In this document: in pieces, positions 34,158 to 44,984 of the stretch
How the letters are laid out: each line of letters begins with the position of its first letter
How positions within the stretch are numbered: position 1 is the stretch's first letter
NCBI GenBank assembly: GCA_941918925.1
Contig: OW799233.1
Span: 129,728,833 to 129,792,832 of the forward strand
From: Phyto melanocephala
Lineage: Eukaryota; Arthropoda; Insecta; Diptera; Rhinophoridae
Length of the DNA: 64,000 bases
Direction of reading: 5' to 3'
Position numbers and translations under genes: made by a program
Notes under the pieces: model-generated
The model's database searches: none
Told to the model about the DNA's origin: nothing
What the model saw: the letters and a program-made list of their open reading frames with translations, nothing else

Positions 34158-35134
34158 ACCAATTTTCTTTTTGTTTGATAAAAAATGAAAGAGCAGAATA
34201 AAGAACTTTTACTTGTTTTTTACTTGTTTTTTTGTTCAAAAGTACTTATAAGTATGTCGCAATACTTATAAGTATTTTGCCAATACTTATAAGTATTTTG
34301 CCAATACTTATAAGTAATTTGTTTTCGCACATGTATATCCGAATAATACGTATGTATAGAGAGTATTTTTGAAAATAAGTAATAAATATACTCGTAACCG
34401 TAGCAATTCATGCATGTACGAGTAGCTATTTTCTGTGATAAATGCACGGTTATACTTATAACCGAAAAAGATAAGTAAATATTCGAGTTATTTTTTTTTC
34501 GGATAACCGAAGTCAGACTCTGGGCCCGATAACGATCGCCGTTGACTGTAACGGCCACTCTTTGCTCATTTTCGAAGAAAAATGGCCCAATTATGCCTCT
34601 GGACCAAAATCCGCACCAAACAGTGACTCATTTTGGGTGTATCGGCTTTTCAATTTTGCTTGTTTACATACCCGCCAAGATCAAAATGAGCTTCATCTGA
34701 AAAGATGATTTTTTTTTTGGCAAAAGCGGCCAAAGTAATGTCGCAATATTTCCCAGCGTAGTTCAAGCGTATACACAACCATATTCGTTCAGCGGAAGAA
34801 TAAAACTAATTATCTGTCAAATCAGACATGAGCTAAGTGTTACCATTCACGAAATAAGTACTAGTTGAAAAAAATGTTCGATGGCGGACCCTTTACATGT
34901 AGTAAAGTTCAACATACTGCATATGTCAGTAGCGTAGTTGGTTTATTAAAAAAAGAATAGCATACTTTAGGGATGTCACAAATATTGTAAAACTGAAAAA
35001 CTCTCTAACGAAATAGAGTTTGCAGATTCTTTTTTATTAGCAAAATTCCCCGAAAGACAGTTCATGCTGCACAGAAAATTTACTTTAAAATAATATCTTT
35101 AAAACTTGAATTAATACAAGTATTGGTAATTAAT

Positions 35135-35335
35135 TATACGCCTCGCCTGTGGTGACAAAGGTTACATAAAGACAACAGCTTTGTCACTTTGTTTGTAAAT
35201 TTTGAAATTATTTTATTATTTTAAAAAACCTCATATGTTTTAGAAATATTAGGAAATGTTTCGTTATCAAAAATCAGTTCATTTGCTTCATAATTTACTG
35301 AGATGTAAGAAAAAAAAATACCAATTTTTTTCCAT
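35135..35335 (+). mobile_element. Degraded 5' fragment of a Helentron-like repeat, H15
   Basis: TATACGCCTCGCCTGTGGTG, then CAGCTTTGTCACTTTGTTTG and, further on, CTTCATAATTTACTGAGATG keep the order of the H1/H2-type 5' modules, with strong decay and no hairpin end. Confidence 0.5.
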
Positions 35336-35634
35336 ATTTTGCCACAGAAGATAAAAATTTTCAGCTTAACTGTAACTTACAAATATATTTCTAGCATTTA
35401 CATACAAGTGGCCAGACCGTGAAGTTCGCCCCAACTATATACATTAGTTTCAAAGTTAAGTAACGAATTCATTTATAGATTCTAATTTTAACCGTCTTAT
35501 TTTCTAACGGCCTTTTTATAACAAAAAGTTAGCCACAGTTTATACACTACGTACAACGAGCTGCTAACTATAATGCTGATTAAGCTTGGCAGCTCGTTGG
35601 CACAGAGTTTATTCATAAGAAACTTTTATCCGTC

Positions 35635-35888
35635 TGCCAACTTATGATAAATCAACTCTGAAATTGCAAGATACTCCTCAAAATGCTACCAATTTTTGTA
35701 AATCATCCCTGATTTTGACATTTTACGTTTTTTTTTATCCAAAATTGAAAAATAAATTAAAAAAATACACGAACAATATAATTTTTTAAAAAATGGAAAA
35801 GCAAGCCAAGGTCTGTAAATTGGGAGCAGAAGGAAAAGGTAGGTAATGTAAAGCAACAACACAGAACAGCTGTTTCATAAGTTGGCAG
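35635..35888. mobile_element. Candidate MITE with CTGCCAACTTATGA ends
   Basis: The left CTGCCAACTTATGA and right TCATAAGTTGGCAG are a perfect 14-bp inverted repeat 254 bp apart. The related word TTGGCAGCTCG also occurs just outside on the left (35588) and at the right edge. No flanking duplication is visible and there is no coding content. Confidence 0.45.
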
Positions 35889-36409
35889 CTCGCAAACACA
35901 AGTTTAGAATATCGTTTATATGTATGTACGTTAGGGTAACAACTTTTTTACAATTAATGAAAATATCAAAATGGCCCTATCCATACCATGTAGTGCATAA
36001 AAACAATAAGAACTGCATCTTTAGATTTTCGATATCGTTAAAAAAATTTCCGCATCAAATTAAATTAAGTTTGGGATCAGTAAGTTCTAAAAAAATAAAA
36101 ATATTTTCTTTATAAATTCATTAAATGGTAAATAATAATCTTTAGTTAATTTCACTTAACAAAGATAGTTTTTAGATTGTGATTTTGATTATAATCATAT
36201 AATTACATTAAGAAAAGTAAAAAGTTAAATAATTATAAAATAAAAATTTTTGAAAAAATAAAAAAATTTGAAAAAAAATAAAAAAAAGCCTTAATCGGCT
36301 TCGACGCGGAACGTTTTTGTTCCGAAATGACCTGAAGAAACATTTATCGGTTTCAGCACAACATCGGCTACAGCGTGGTGATAGGGCCTTATTTTGGTTG
36401 TACTCCTAA

Positions 36410-36522
36410 TGTACGTATTTCATATTACTGAGAATGGTGAAACAAACAATTGTAATTGCATGACTACACGATGTGAAATGTATATAAGATTCGGCACGGT
36501 CGAATATAGCGCTCTTACTTGC
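36410..36522 (+). mobile_element. 3' end fragment of a Helentron-like repeat, H9
   Basis: GTACGTATTTCATATTAC, TTGCATGACTACACGATGTG and hairpin ATTCGGCACGGTCGAAT with AGCGCTCTTACTTG correspond to the last ~110 bp of H10. The remainder of the element is missing upstream. Confidence 0.75.
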
Positions 36523-36543
36523 TTGTCTTGTCTTTGTTTATAG

Positions 36544-37004
36544 CATGTTCACACGGACAGCAAAGTTCGAGGTTCGCTCTCTCATTCAAGGTTCGCGACC
36601 GAATCTTGATTAAATCTACAAGATTCGCCATACACAATTTTGAGAGCGAATCTTCATGGTTCATTTTGAATCTTGCTGCGAATCTCGAAGAATTTACTAT
36701 CATCTCCAATTTCGATAACAAAAAATCGCTAACTTGTCCGTACTGGCTGTCAAAAGTAAAACATAAACAAAGGAAAACAAAAAAAATATTGTATGTAAAA
36801 AATTAAAAAGAAAACATTGTGTTAATAAAAATTAAAATGAAAAAAAAATGGTGAAACGTATTTTAAAGTGTAGAAGAATGACTTCAATTAACCTCAGAAA
36901 TAACAAAATACCACGTTAAAAAATTAAACAAAAAATACAAATGTCAAAGTGAAACAAGAACTATAGTCTGAATGCCACGAGATTCATATTGCCGTGTGAA
37001 CATG
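36544..37004. mobile_element. MITE with CATGTTCACACGG ends, inside a larger inverted repeat
   Basis: CATGTTCACACGG at the left and CCGTGTGAACATG at the right form a perfect 13-bp inverted repeat. A second, longer inverted match overlaps: GCAAAGTTCGAGGTTCGCTC..TCATTCAAGG (36560-36591) pairs with CCTTGAATGACAGGGCGAAC..CTGTACG (37125-37162). The subterminal words TTCGAGGTTCGC and AAGGTTCGCGA point to transposase-binding repeats. Either the element is larger than 461 bp or a second copy's end is fused at the right. Confidence 0.6.
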
Positions 37005-37256
37005 GCATTTAATTTTTGTACAGCAAGTTCAGATAAACTAGCGATAATTTGTTATCAAAGTTGAAGATGATAATACAATTTGTTATGGCAAAACATATAG
37101 GTTGAGACATGATTCTAGCGTAAACCTTGAATGACAGGGCGAACCTCGAATTTTGCTGTACGTATGAAAACAATATCATTTAATTACATTCAAATTAAAA
37201 TAATTAACCATAAAACATTGTATCCCACTGAGTTTTTTCCTGTGGAATATTATAAC

Positions 37257-37990
37257 GAGTGGGCCATTTAAGAGTTTAAATTTAAAAATGCCATAAATCA
37301 AAAACTGTTTGAAATTTATTTTTTTGTTGTAAAGTACAATTGTTTTGGTTGGAAATGAAATATTATGTCATTTATATGGCTGCCACGGCTGACCTCGCAT
37401 TACCGCATTCCATTAGACCAATTTCCGAGTGTATGGAGTTGTCTGCATAACACTTGTCTTTAACGGTCCCTCGCAGAAAATAGTCCAACGGTGTCAAATC
37501 GCAGCTTATTTGTGGCAAATTGAAATCACAATTCTAGCTATTTAAACGGCCTTCAAACGTTGTACGCAATAACCCGTTTGTGGTATAAGATGTGTGGCAA
37601 GACGCACTATTCTGTTGAAACTAAATATCGTTCACATCAATACCATGAAGAGCGCGAACAAGGGAATCGGTTATAATGGTGCGATAGGTGTGTTCATTAA
37701 TCGTAATGGTTGCGCCGTCCTCATTTTCAAGAAAATATGGGCCACTGATGTCTCCGCTAAAAACAGTCACTCGTAATATGTACATTGGCTTCTGTAAGAC
37801 AACGATTGGGGTTTCTAACGCACTTACCAAGATGAAAATGAGCTTCATCTGAAAAGATGATTTTTTTGTACGACATTTTCATGTAATTTCCGACCAATTG
37901 TGTTTGTTTTGGACAAAAATTTGCAATAAATCCCAACATTGCTTAAGCGTCAATCGATTCATTTCTTTCATCGGAGATAATATACTGAAC
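37257..37990 (-). pseudogene. Tc1/mariner-superfamily transposase remnant M6
   Basis: The minus strand reads, with frameshifts, KKIIFSDEAHFHLGKCVRNP (first catalytic Asp), GDISGPYFLENEDGATITIN and HGIDVNDI (37848-37621), FQQNSASCHT (second motif, with the catalytic Asp changed to Asn), and SCDLTPLDYFLRGTVKDKCY ADN (third motif, ~37500-37430). About 200 residues of a ~340-residue protein are covered. The left edge GTGGGCCATTTAAGAG at 37260 resembles a terminus. Several stops and the altered catalytic residue make it inactive. Confidence 0.8.
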
Positions 37991-39014
37991 TTTGTGACAG
38001 AATAGAACGAATAAGTATTGCCAGATTCGAAATAACCGCTGGTTCCAATTAAAACCGATAGATTATTATGTAAATTAGATTAGAGTGCCCAAAATTAAAA
38101 ACAAAATTAACTTAAAATTATAAAAAATTTACTAATTTCATTTGAACAACGAGCGGAAGAAACCACTTTGTATTTTTGTTTCTTTTCAACTGTGCAACTT
38201 TTAAAAACGAAAATATCGTGTTGCTGTGTTTATAACCAGTATTACTTACTGAGTTACTATTTATATTATGTATTTTTATATAGAAGTACATAATATTAAA
38301 CCTTTATGTTTGTATGTATGTGTGTGTGTGTTTTTAAGCGAACTGTAATGTATTTAAGTCACCGTCTCTGCTGGCATATGATATGGGTACGTAAGTACTA
38401 AAGTACTGTAAGGACATTTATTTGTCAAGGACTTTTTGTTTTTATTCTTTTTTTTCCTGAATTGTTTTGTTGTCGTTTTTACTTTTGTTTAACATTATTT
38501 AAGTTAATGTACAATACAAGTACAATATAAGTATTGTGACTTTTTTTTTCGTTTTCGGTTGCTTTTAAGTCAAATGGAACGTTATTAAATTTTAACGCAT
38601 TAAAACCGTAAAAAAATAAATAAATAGGGAAATTTTAGTCAGTTAAGCCTGATTATATTACATACTACTTTAGAAATATTAAAACTATAACATTAAAACG
38701 TTTTTTTTTGTTTAGTTTTTTTACAGCGCTATTAGAGGTCAGTAAGGTATTATTGTTTCATTACTTTTCTGCTAATAAGTTAAGGAATAGTGTAGTGTAA
38801 ATTCTATTTACTACACATTTTTAAAAATGTATACCACACTTTGCTGTCATCATAAGTCCCTGTAAAAATTTTAGTGTCTTTTGAATTCAAAGAAAAATTT
38901 TAATTATTTAGTTGATATTAAATGTTATTTTTAATGTGTCATAACCCATAAACCGTAACCTTTTATCTGCTAAACTAACAATTATATAAATCAAATTGAA
39001 AGGTATTGTAATCT
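37991..39014. other. Unannotated AT-rich stretch
   Basis: No gene is recognised; a (GT)n run sits at 38310-38331 and several GTAAGTACTAAAGTACTG-type words at 38390-38412. Confidence 0.4.
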
Positions 39015-39665
39015 ACTGAAAAATTAAGCTGATGTTTCTGGCACTTTTTTGAATTTTTAACATCTAAAGGGCAAAAGCGGGTAAAAATTATATTTGGTAC
39101 CTTATGTTAGGGGGACATAAAAGGTACCACAATACTGTTAAATGTGTATAACTTCTTATTACAGAGCCAATTCGCATAAAATAATAGGCATTTCACTAGA
39201 CATACAAAATGTTGTAATTTACAAATTGAAACACATTCATAACAGGGTAGAAAGGGGAAAATTCAGGAAAACGGTTTGGTAATTTTTAGAGCATATTTAT
39301 TTTTATGCAAGTATGAGTAGATTTTTTTCACTTTAAATCATATTCAAATATTTTATTGTTAAATAGATATTTAAACACTTTAATCATGTAATTCGTACAT
39401 TGATAAAGAAGACCCAAAAAGTTACTTTTTATCTTTTTTATGGTACTTTTTCTACTTAAAACGTCTATGAAGATAGAATTCTAAAATTAATGACTTTTGA
39501 TACAAGGTGAGAATGAAAATATTATGGGCCACAAAAAAAGTACTTTTTTAAATGTTTATGGTACTTTTTTCACTTTCAACATTTGTCAAGCTGCAATTTT
39601 GAAATTAGTGACTACTGATACGAGGTGGGACTTAAAATGTTTTGGGCGACCAAAAAGGTGCTTTT

Positions 39666-40508
39666 TATACCCTTCACACAGTGAAAAAGGGTATATATAG
39701 GTTTGTCATTCCGTGTGAAATTTCTACAATTTTCATTTCCGACCCCATAAAGTATATATTTTCTGAAAGCTTATGAATAGGGAAGTCGATTAAGCTCTGT
39801 CAGTCTGTCCGTCTGACCGTCTGTCCGTGTGTATGTTGAAATCAACTTTTTGAAGCCCCCCGACATCGCTTGGACCCGGGTGAGGTATTAAAATATCAGA
39901 AATATTCGGGAGTAGATCGCTATTGAAAACCAGAAACATCGGTACATAAACAACTGAGATATGAGCAAAAACCCACGACCACCTCGATTTTTTTCCCACA
40001 AAAACAACATTACAACAACAACATACATACATACAAACGTGTATACTGGTTAGAGAAAACGTGGCATCGAATCCCAGCTGAGCCAAAAAAAAAATTTTTT
40101 TATATTTTAAAAATTTTTTTTTAATTTTTTTTTTTAATTTTTTTTTATTTTTTTTTTATTTTTTATTTAATATATTATTTATATTTTTATTATTTTTTTT
40201 TTAATTTTTTTTTTTTTATTTTTTTTTTGTTTTATATTAATTATATATATTTTAATTATTTTTTTTAATTTTTTTTTTAATTTTTTTTTTAAATTTTTTT
40301 TAAATTTTTTTTTTATTTTTTTTTTTTTAACTTACAAACGTAAATTTATAATTTTACAATGGGATGTTTTTATATATGTATGTTTTTTATATGTATGTTC
40401 GTATTTCATATGGGATAAATGGTGATACAAACTACTGTTATTGCATGACTACACGTTGTGAAGGGTATATAAGATTCGGTACGGCCGAATATAGCGCTCT
40501 TACTTGTT
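39666..40508 (+). mobile_element. Helentron-like repeat H10 (best full-length copy)
   Basis: Diagnostic structure: 5' TATACCCTTCACACAGTGAA; subterminal inverted words ACCCTTCACA (5') and TGTGAAGGGTA (3', ~40455); 3' hairpin ATTCGGTACGGCCGAAT followed by AGCGCTCTTACTTGTT; no target duplication; insertion between T residues. These match the described structure of Helentron-associated DINE-1-type elements. Internal order: CCGACCCCATAAAG block, GTCTGTCCGTC repeats, CCCGACATCGCTTGGACCCG, GAGATATGAGC, a tRNA-like GGCATCGAATCCCAGCTGAG block (40060-40083), a ~240-bp A/T tract, and the hairpin. No protein. Confidence 0.85.
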
Positions 40509-41120
40509 TAAATTGTTATGGTACTTTTTGAACTTCTTATTAAACGTGAGACTGAAAATATTGGTGCCGACCTGAAAGGTACTTTTTTGAATTTTTTATG
40601 GTACCTTTTGTATTTTCTACGTTAATGAAGCTAGAATTTCGAAATTAGAGTTTATTGATACAAAGTGCGACTGAAAATGTTATGGGCGACCAAAAAGGTA
40701 CTATTTAAATTTTTATGGTACCTTTGGAACTTTCTCATTTAAGGTGAGACTGAAAATATTATTGGCAACCTAAAAGGTACTTTTTTTAAATTTGTATGGT
40801 AATTTTTGAATTTTCTACGTCTATGAAGCTAAAATTTCGAATTTGGTGACTATTGATATAAGGTGAGTCTGAAAATATAGTGGCGATCTAAACAGGTACT
40901 TTTTTTTTAATTTTTATGGTCCTTTTTGTATTGTCTGCGCTTATTGATACAAAGTGAGACTGAAAATATTAAGGGCGACCAAAAAGGTACTTTTTTAAAT
41001 TTGAAAGATACTTTTTGAATTTTCTATGTCTATGAAGCTACAATTTTAAAATTAGTGACTATTGAAATTAGGTGAGACTGTATATCTTAAAAGCTACCAA
41101 AAAGGTTCTTGTTATCTTTT

Positions 41121-41940
41121 TATACCCTTCACACAGTGAAAAAGGGTATATATAGGTTTGTCATTTCGTGTGAAATTTCTACAATTTTCGTTTCCGACCC
41201 CATAAAGTATATATTTTCTGAAAGCTTATGAATAGGGGAGTCGATTAAGCCCTGTCAGTCTGTCCGTCTGACCGTCTGTCCGTGTGTATGTTGAAATCAA
41301 CTTTTTGAAGCCCCCCGACATAGGTTGGACCCGGGTAAGGTATTAAAATATCAGAAATATTCGGGAGTAGATCAATATTGAAAATCAGAAACATCGGTAC
41401 ATAAATAACTGAGATATGAGCAAAAACCCACGACCACCTCAATTTTTGTTTTACAAAAACAACATTACAACAACAACATACATACATACAAACGTGTATA
41501 CTGGTTAGAGAAAACGTGGCATCGAATCCCAGCTGAGCCAAAAAAATTTTTTTTAATTTTTTTAAAATTTTTTTTTTAAATTTTTTTTTTATTTTTTATT
41601 TAATATATTATTTATATTTTTATTATTATTTTTTTTAAATTTTTTTTTTAAATTTTTTTTTTTATTTTTTTTTTTGTTTTATATATATTATATACATAAT
41701 AATTTTTTTTTTAATTTATTTTTTAAATTTTTTTTTTTTTAAATTTTTTAAAAATTTTTTTTAAATTTTTTTTAAATTTTTTTTTTTGTTTTTTTAACAT
41801 ACATGCGTGAATTTATAATTTTACAATGGGACGTTTTTATATTTATATTTTATATGACACAAACCACTGTTATTGCATGACTGCACGTTGTGAAGGGTAT
41901 ATAAGATTCGGCATGGCCGAATATAGCGCTCTTACTTGTT
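41121..41940 (+). mobile_element. Helentron-like repeat H11
   Basis: Full-length, almost identical to H10 in the first 410 bp, with hairpin ATTCGGCATGGCCGAAT and AGCGCTCTTACTTGTT at the end. It sits 0.6 kb downstream of H10 in the same orientation within the tandem array and is flanked by array sequence on both sides, so it is a separate insertion or was duplicated with the array. Confidence 0.85.
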
Positions 41941-42160
41941 TAAGGTACTTTTTTATATTCAGCGTTCATGATGCAAGAATTATGAAGTAAGGGATTATTG
42001 ATTCCGGGTGAGCCTTAAAATTTTATGGGCGACCGAAAAGGTACTTTTTTCGAATTTTGTAAAGTTTTTCTTGTAATTTCATGTTTGTGAACGTAGAATA
42101 TAAAATTTAATGATTATTGATTTGAGATCAAACTCTTAATGTTATGGACGACCAAACAAT

Positions 42161-42452
42161 TACTTTGTGTAATTTTTTGGGGATTTTTTTTTCATTGTAT
42201 TTTTTATATTTTGTATACATATGTACATAGAATTCAGAAAGTAGATACTAATAACCCAAGTTGACTTTAAAGATTTTTATAGTAATTTTTGCATTTATAA
42301 ATATAAAATTTTGAAACTTAGTAGCATTGGTCTTGGTTTAGATAGAAAATATATCCCCGATTAATCCTTGCTTCACTTTTAATTTTTCTAAAAAAAAATA
42401 ATGATAAAAATAAGTTTTCATAAATTTAATGAAAAAGAACTTAGTAAATAAA
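42161..42452. other. Unannotated stretch
   Basis: T-rich sequence with decayed array-like words (GTAATTTTTGCATTTATAAA); no gene. Confidence 0.35.
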
Positions 42453-43302
42453 ACAAGTAAGAGCGCTATATTCGGCCCTGCCGAATCTTATATACCCTTC
42501 ACAACGTGTAGTCATGCAATAACAGTAGTTTGTGTCACCATTCATCCCATATGAAATACGTACATACATATAAAAACATACATATATAGAAACATCCCAT
42601 TGTAAAATTATAAATTCACGTATGTATGTTGAAAAAACAAAAAAAAAAAATATATAAAAAAAAAATTTAAAAAAAAATTTAAAAAAAATTTAAAAAAAAA
42701 AATTAACAAAAAAAAATTATTATATATATAATATATATAAAACAAAAAAAAAAATAAAAAAAAACTAAAAAAAAAAAAAATTAAAAAAAAGTAATAATAA
42801 GAATATATATAATATATTAAATAAAAAATAAAAAAAAATAAAAAAAAAATTAAAAAAATTAAAAAAAAAATTTTTTGGCTCAGCTGGGATTCGATGCCAC
42901 GTTTTCTCTAACCAGTATACACGTTTGTATGTATGTATGTTGTTGTTGTAATGTTGTTTTTGTGAAAAAAAATTGAGGTGGTCGTGGGTTTTTGCTCATA
43001 TCTCAGTTGTTTATGTAACGATGTTTTTTATTTTCAATACCGATCTACTCCCACATATTTCTGATATTTTAATACCTTACCCGGGTCCAACCTATGTCGG
43101 GGGGCGTCAAAAAGTTGATTTCAACATACACACGGACAGACGGTCAGACGGACAGACTGACAGACTGACAGGGCTTAATCGACTCCCCCATTCATAAGCT
43201 TTCAGAAAATATATACTTTATGGGGTCGGAAATGAAAATTATAGAAATTTCACACGGAATGACAAACCTATATATACCCTTTTTCACTGTGTGAAGGGTA
43301 TA
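42453..43302 (-). mobile_element. Helentron-like repeat H12
   Basis: Full-length minus-sense copy: begins on this strand ACAAGTAAGAGCGCTATATT, hairpin with one mismatch (ATTCGGCCCTGCCGAAT), a 240-bp A-rich tract (42633-42875) and ends CTGTGTGAAGGGTATA. Same subfamily as H10 and H11, in opposite orientation and only 0.5 kb from H11. Confidence 0.85.
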
Positions 43303-44984
43303 AAAATAACTTGAATATTCAATAAATAGTAAGAACTGCGTTATCGAAGTAGTAAATAGATAGGGGAATTAATAAATAAAAAAAAATAATTTTATTTGGA
43401 ATAAATTTAAATTACACCCTTCCTGATTTTTCTGTCGATGATTCCGATTCCAAGTTACTGTTATTATAAAAAGCAATTCTTCATTCTAAAATTTAAATTG
43501 TACAAAAATAATGATGTGATCGATTCACAAAAATTAGATGGCAGTAAGGAAAACCTACTTATGTCTGTTTTTATAGTTTTCCAACTGACAGAAATCTCAA
43601 AGTTTTTGAAAAAAATTAAAATTAGTTAAATTAATTAAAAGTATGTGTGTGTTCACACACGCGCCTTAATTGTCAATTTAAAATATTTTCGCAATTTATT
43701 GAGCCTTTATTGAGCTCAATTTACCATACTAAAAATTATTTCTAAATTGAGCAATATATACTTAATTGTTTCACTTATTGTCCAAAACTCAAAATACAAC
43801 TCTTGAGAAGTATGTCCTGTGAGAAAAAAAAATTCTTAGGTGGCATTTCTAATGTCAAACAAATAAATATACAAAAAACAAAAAGTAAGAAAATGGAAAA
43901 TGATTGATGAAAATTTTAATGAAATGTTTGAATAAATTCAAATACATGTATATTTATGTATGTATAAATATAATTGTAAATATATTTTATGAACAGGGAA
44001 AAAACTAAAGAGAAGGCATTATTTGATTTGGTATAAATACATCGTATTTTTACAGCTGTCAAATGCTAATGGAGTAAGATAAATTGAGTAGTCTGTGAAC
44101 ACTTATTTTTATTGCTCAATCAACACTAAATTGAAACAATTAAAAATATCTGTCTGAACAGGGTATAAGAATAGCAGTATTAAATTGCAGGATTCCAATG
44201 GTGTTATTATTTCAATTTTATCTTATGTCTACTTAAGCAGTTATTCTTTTCTCCACAGAATTGAAAATAAATATTAAAAAATAACACTCCTTGTTGTAAA
44301 CTACCCTTGCAAACTCTGCAGATGTTTCAAGTATACCTTTGCTGGTGTAGTGTACATATTTAAACCAGAAAATCAGAGTGAAAAATAAGTTAAAGTTACT
44401 CTGTCATTACACTAATACTATAAACTAACTACCCCTAAAGTATTTTTATGCGGAATGCTTAAGGACACATAAAACCCCTAGTGTGTGTTTTCTTAGTTTT
44501 TTCTGTTTTTTATTTTTTTTTTTTTGCAAAAAAAAACAGAAAAAATGATTAATTACAATTCAAAATTATGAATTTTTTTCCCTATTTGTTATGCGTTTTA
44601 AATGATCTTTCTCTTCTATTTTTTTATTTTTTTAAGTTGTAATCATGAATATTTTTGAGGTAAATTGATATGTTAGTTATTGGGTTAAGAAGTTTTTAAA
44701 ATATTAAACATCTTAAGATAAATATTTAAGCAAATTGGTTAATTGACTTATTTATTTAATTTTTATTTTACTTGAGTGTCTAAAAATATAATTACAGTAA
44801 TGTGTCAAATATACATTATATGCTTGTATGATTTTATAAAAGAAATTAACTCAACAAGAAATAATGAAATAAAAAAATATATTTTGAAAGCATTGCCTTC
44901 GAACCTGACTCCTTTACGAGTACGTGTTAATAAAATGTGGCCAAGTAAAATACCATCATGCAGATAATACTTAAGTTTATTATA
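43303..44984. other. Unannotated AT-rich stretch
   Basis: No gene is recognised. A GTGTGTGTTCACACACGCGCC semi-palindrome occurs near 43647, and several TTATTGAGC/GCTCAAT words occur between 43690 and 44130, hinting at an old inverted-repeat element whose ends I could not fix. Confidence 0.35.

Larger units (their letters stand above)
31064..34522. mobile_element. 3.46-kb hAT-like element inserted in M5
   Basis: It is flanked by the exact 8-bp duplication GGCCCGAT (31056-31063 and 34523-34530), which lies inside the YRA codons of the M5 transposase. Ends: CAGGGAATGACAACG... and, inverted, CAGAGTCTGACTTCGG; both carry CAGRG and an ACTTCGG(A/T)TAT block, the latter shifted by 12 bp on the left. 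Subterminal ACTTATAAGTATT.TGCCAAT is repeated three or four times near the right end (34243-34318). No transposase is readable, so it is non-autonomous, and it contains further nested inverted-repeat elements. Confidence 0.85.
30905..34893 (-). mobile_element. Mariner-like element M5 split by a hAT-like insertion
   Basis: The ends AAGGGTCCGC and GCGGACCCTT are inverted repeats flanked by TA (30903-30904, 34894-34895). Minus-strand transposase pieces lie on each side of the insertion: SDEAHFDLGGYVNKQN and VAVTVNGDRYRA (34690-34530), then MLNEFLFTKIEEEDIGNIW and FQQDGATCHT (31052-30965). The first catalytic Asp (SDEAHF) and second (FQQDGA) are both present, with the C-terminal third missing. 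Removing the insertion and its duplicated 8 bp leaves ~522 bp, so M5 was already an internally deleted copy when hit. Confidence 0.85.
39015..42160 (+). repeat. Foldback-like arm 2: unique segment plus ~120-bp tandem array split by two Helentrons
   Basis: 39015-39440 matches 21150-21840 (CTGAAAAATTAAGCTGATG.., AACAGGGTAGAAAGGGGAAA, ATCATATTCAAATATTTTAT). Then about ten units of 80-125 bp follow, each with GGTGAGACTGAAAATATTAT, GGGCGACCAAAAAGGTACTT and CTACGTCTATGAAGCTAGAA-type blocks, at ~39507, 39623, 40543, 40664, 40742, 40861, 40953, 41071, 42008 and 42126. Helentron copies H10 and H11 are inserted in the T-rich part of the units. The array is the reverse complement in sense of that at 18735-19310. 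Confidence 0.7.

Noticed and set aside
36519..36806. Overlapping open frames on both strands at 36515-36806
   Set aside because: They lie in the CATGTTCACACGG element and reflect its TTCGAGGTTCGC repeats; no protein family is recognised.
40060..40083. A genuine tRNA gene
   Set aside because: No acceptor stem, anticodon arm or correct A-box spacing; only a T-arm-like 3' part is present.
39790..40086. Conserved open frames of ~95 codons with TDRRSDGQTD, seen in H5, H10, H11 and H12
   Set aside because: Similarity between copies follows nucleotide identity of the repeat; the peptide is a translation of the GTCCGTCTGTC run, frames are broken in H1 and H3, and no start or family supports a protein.
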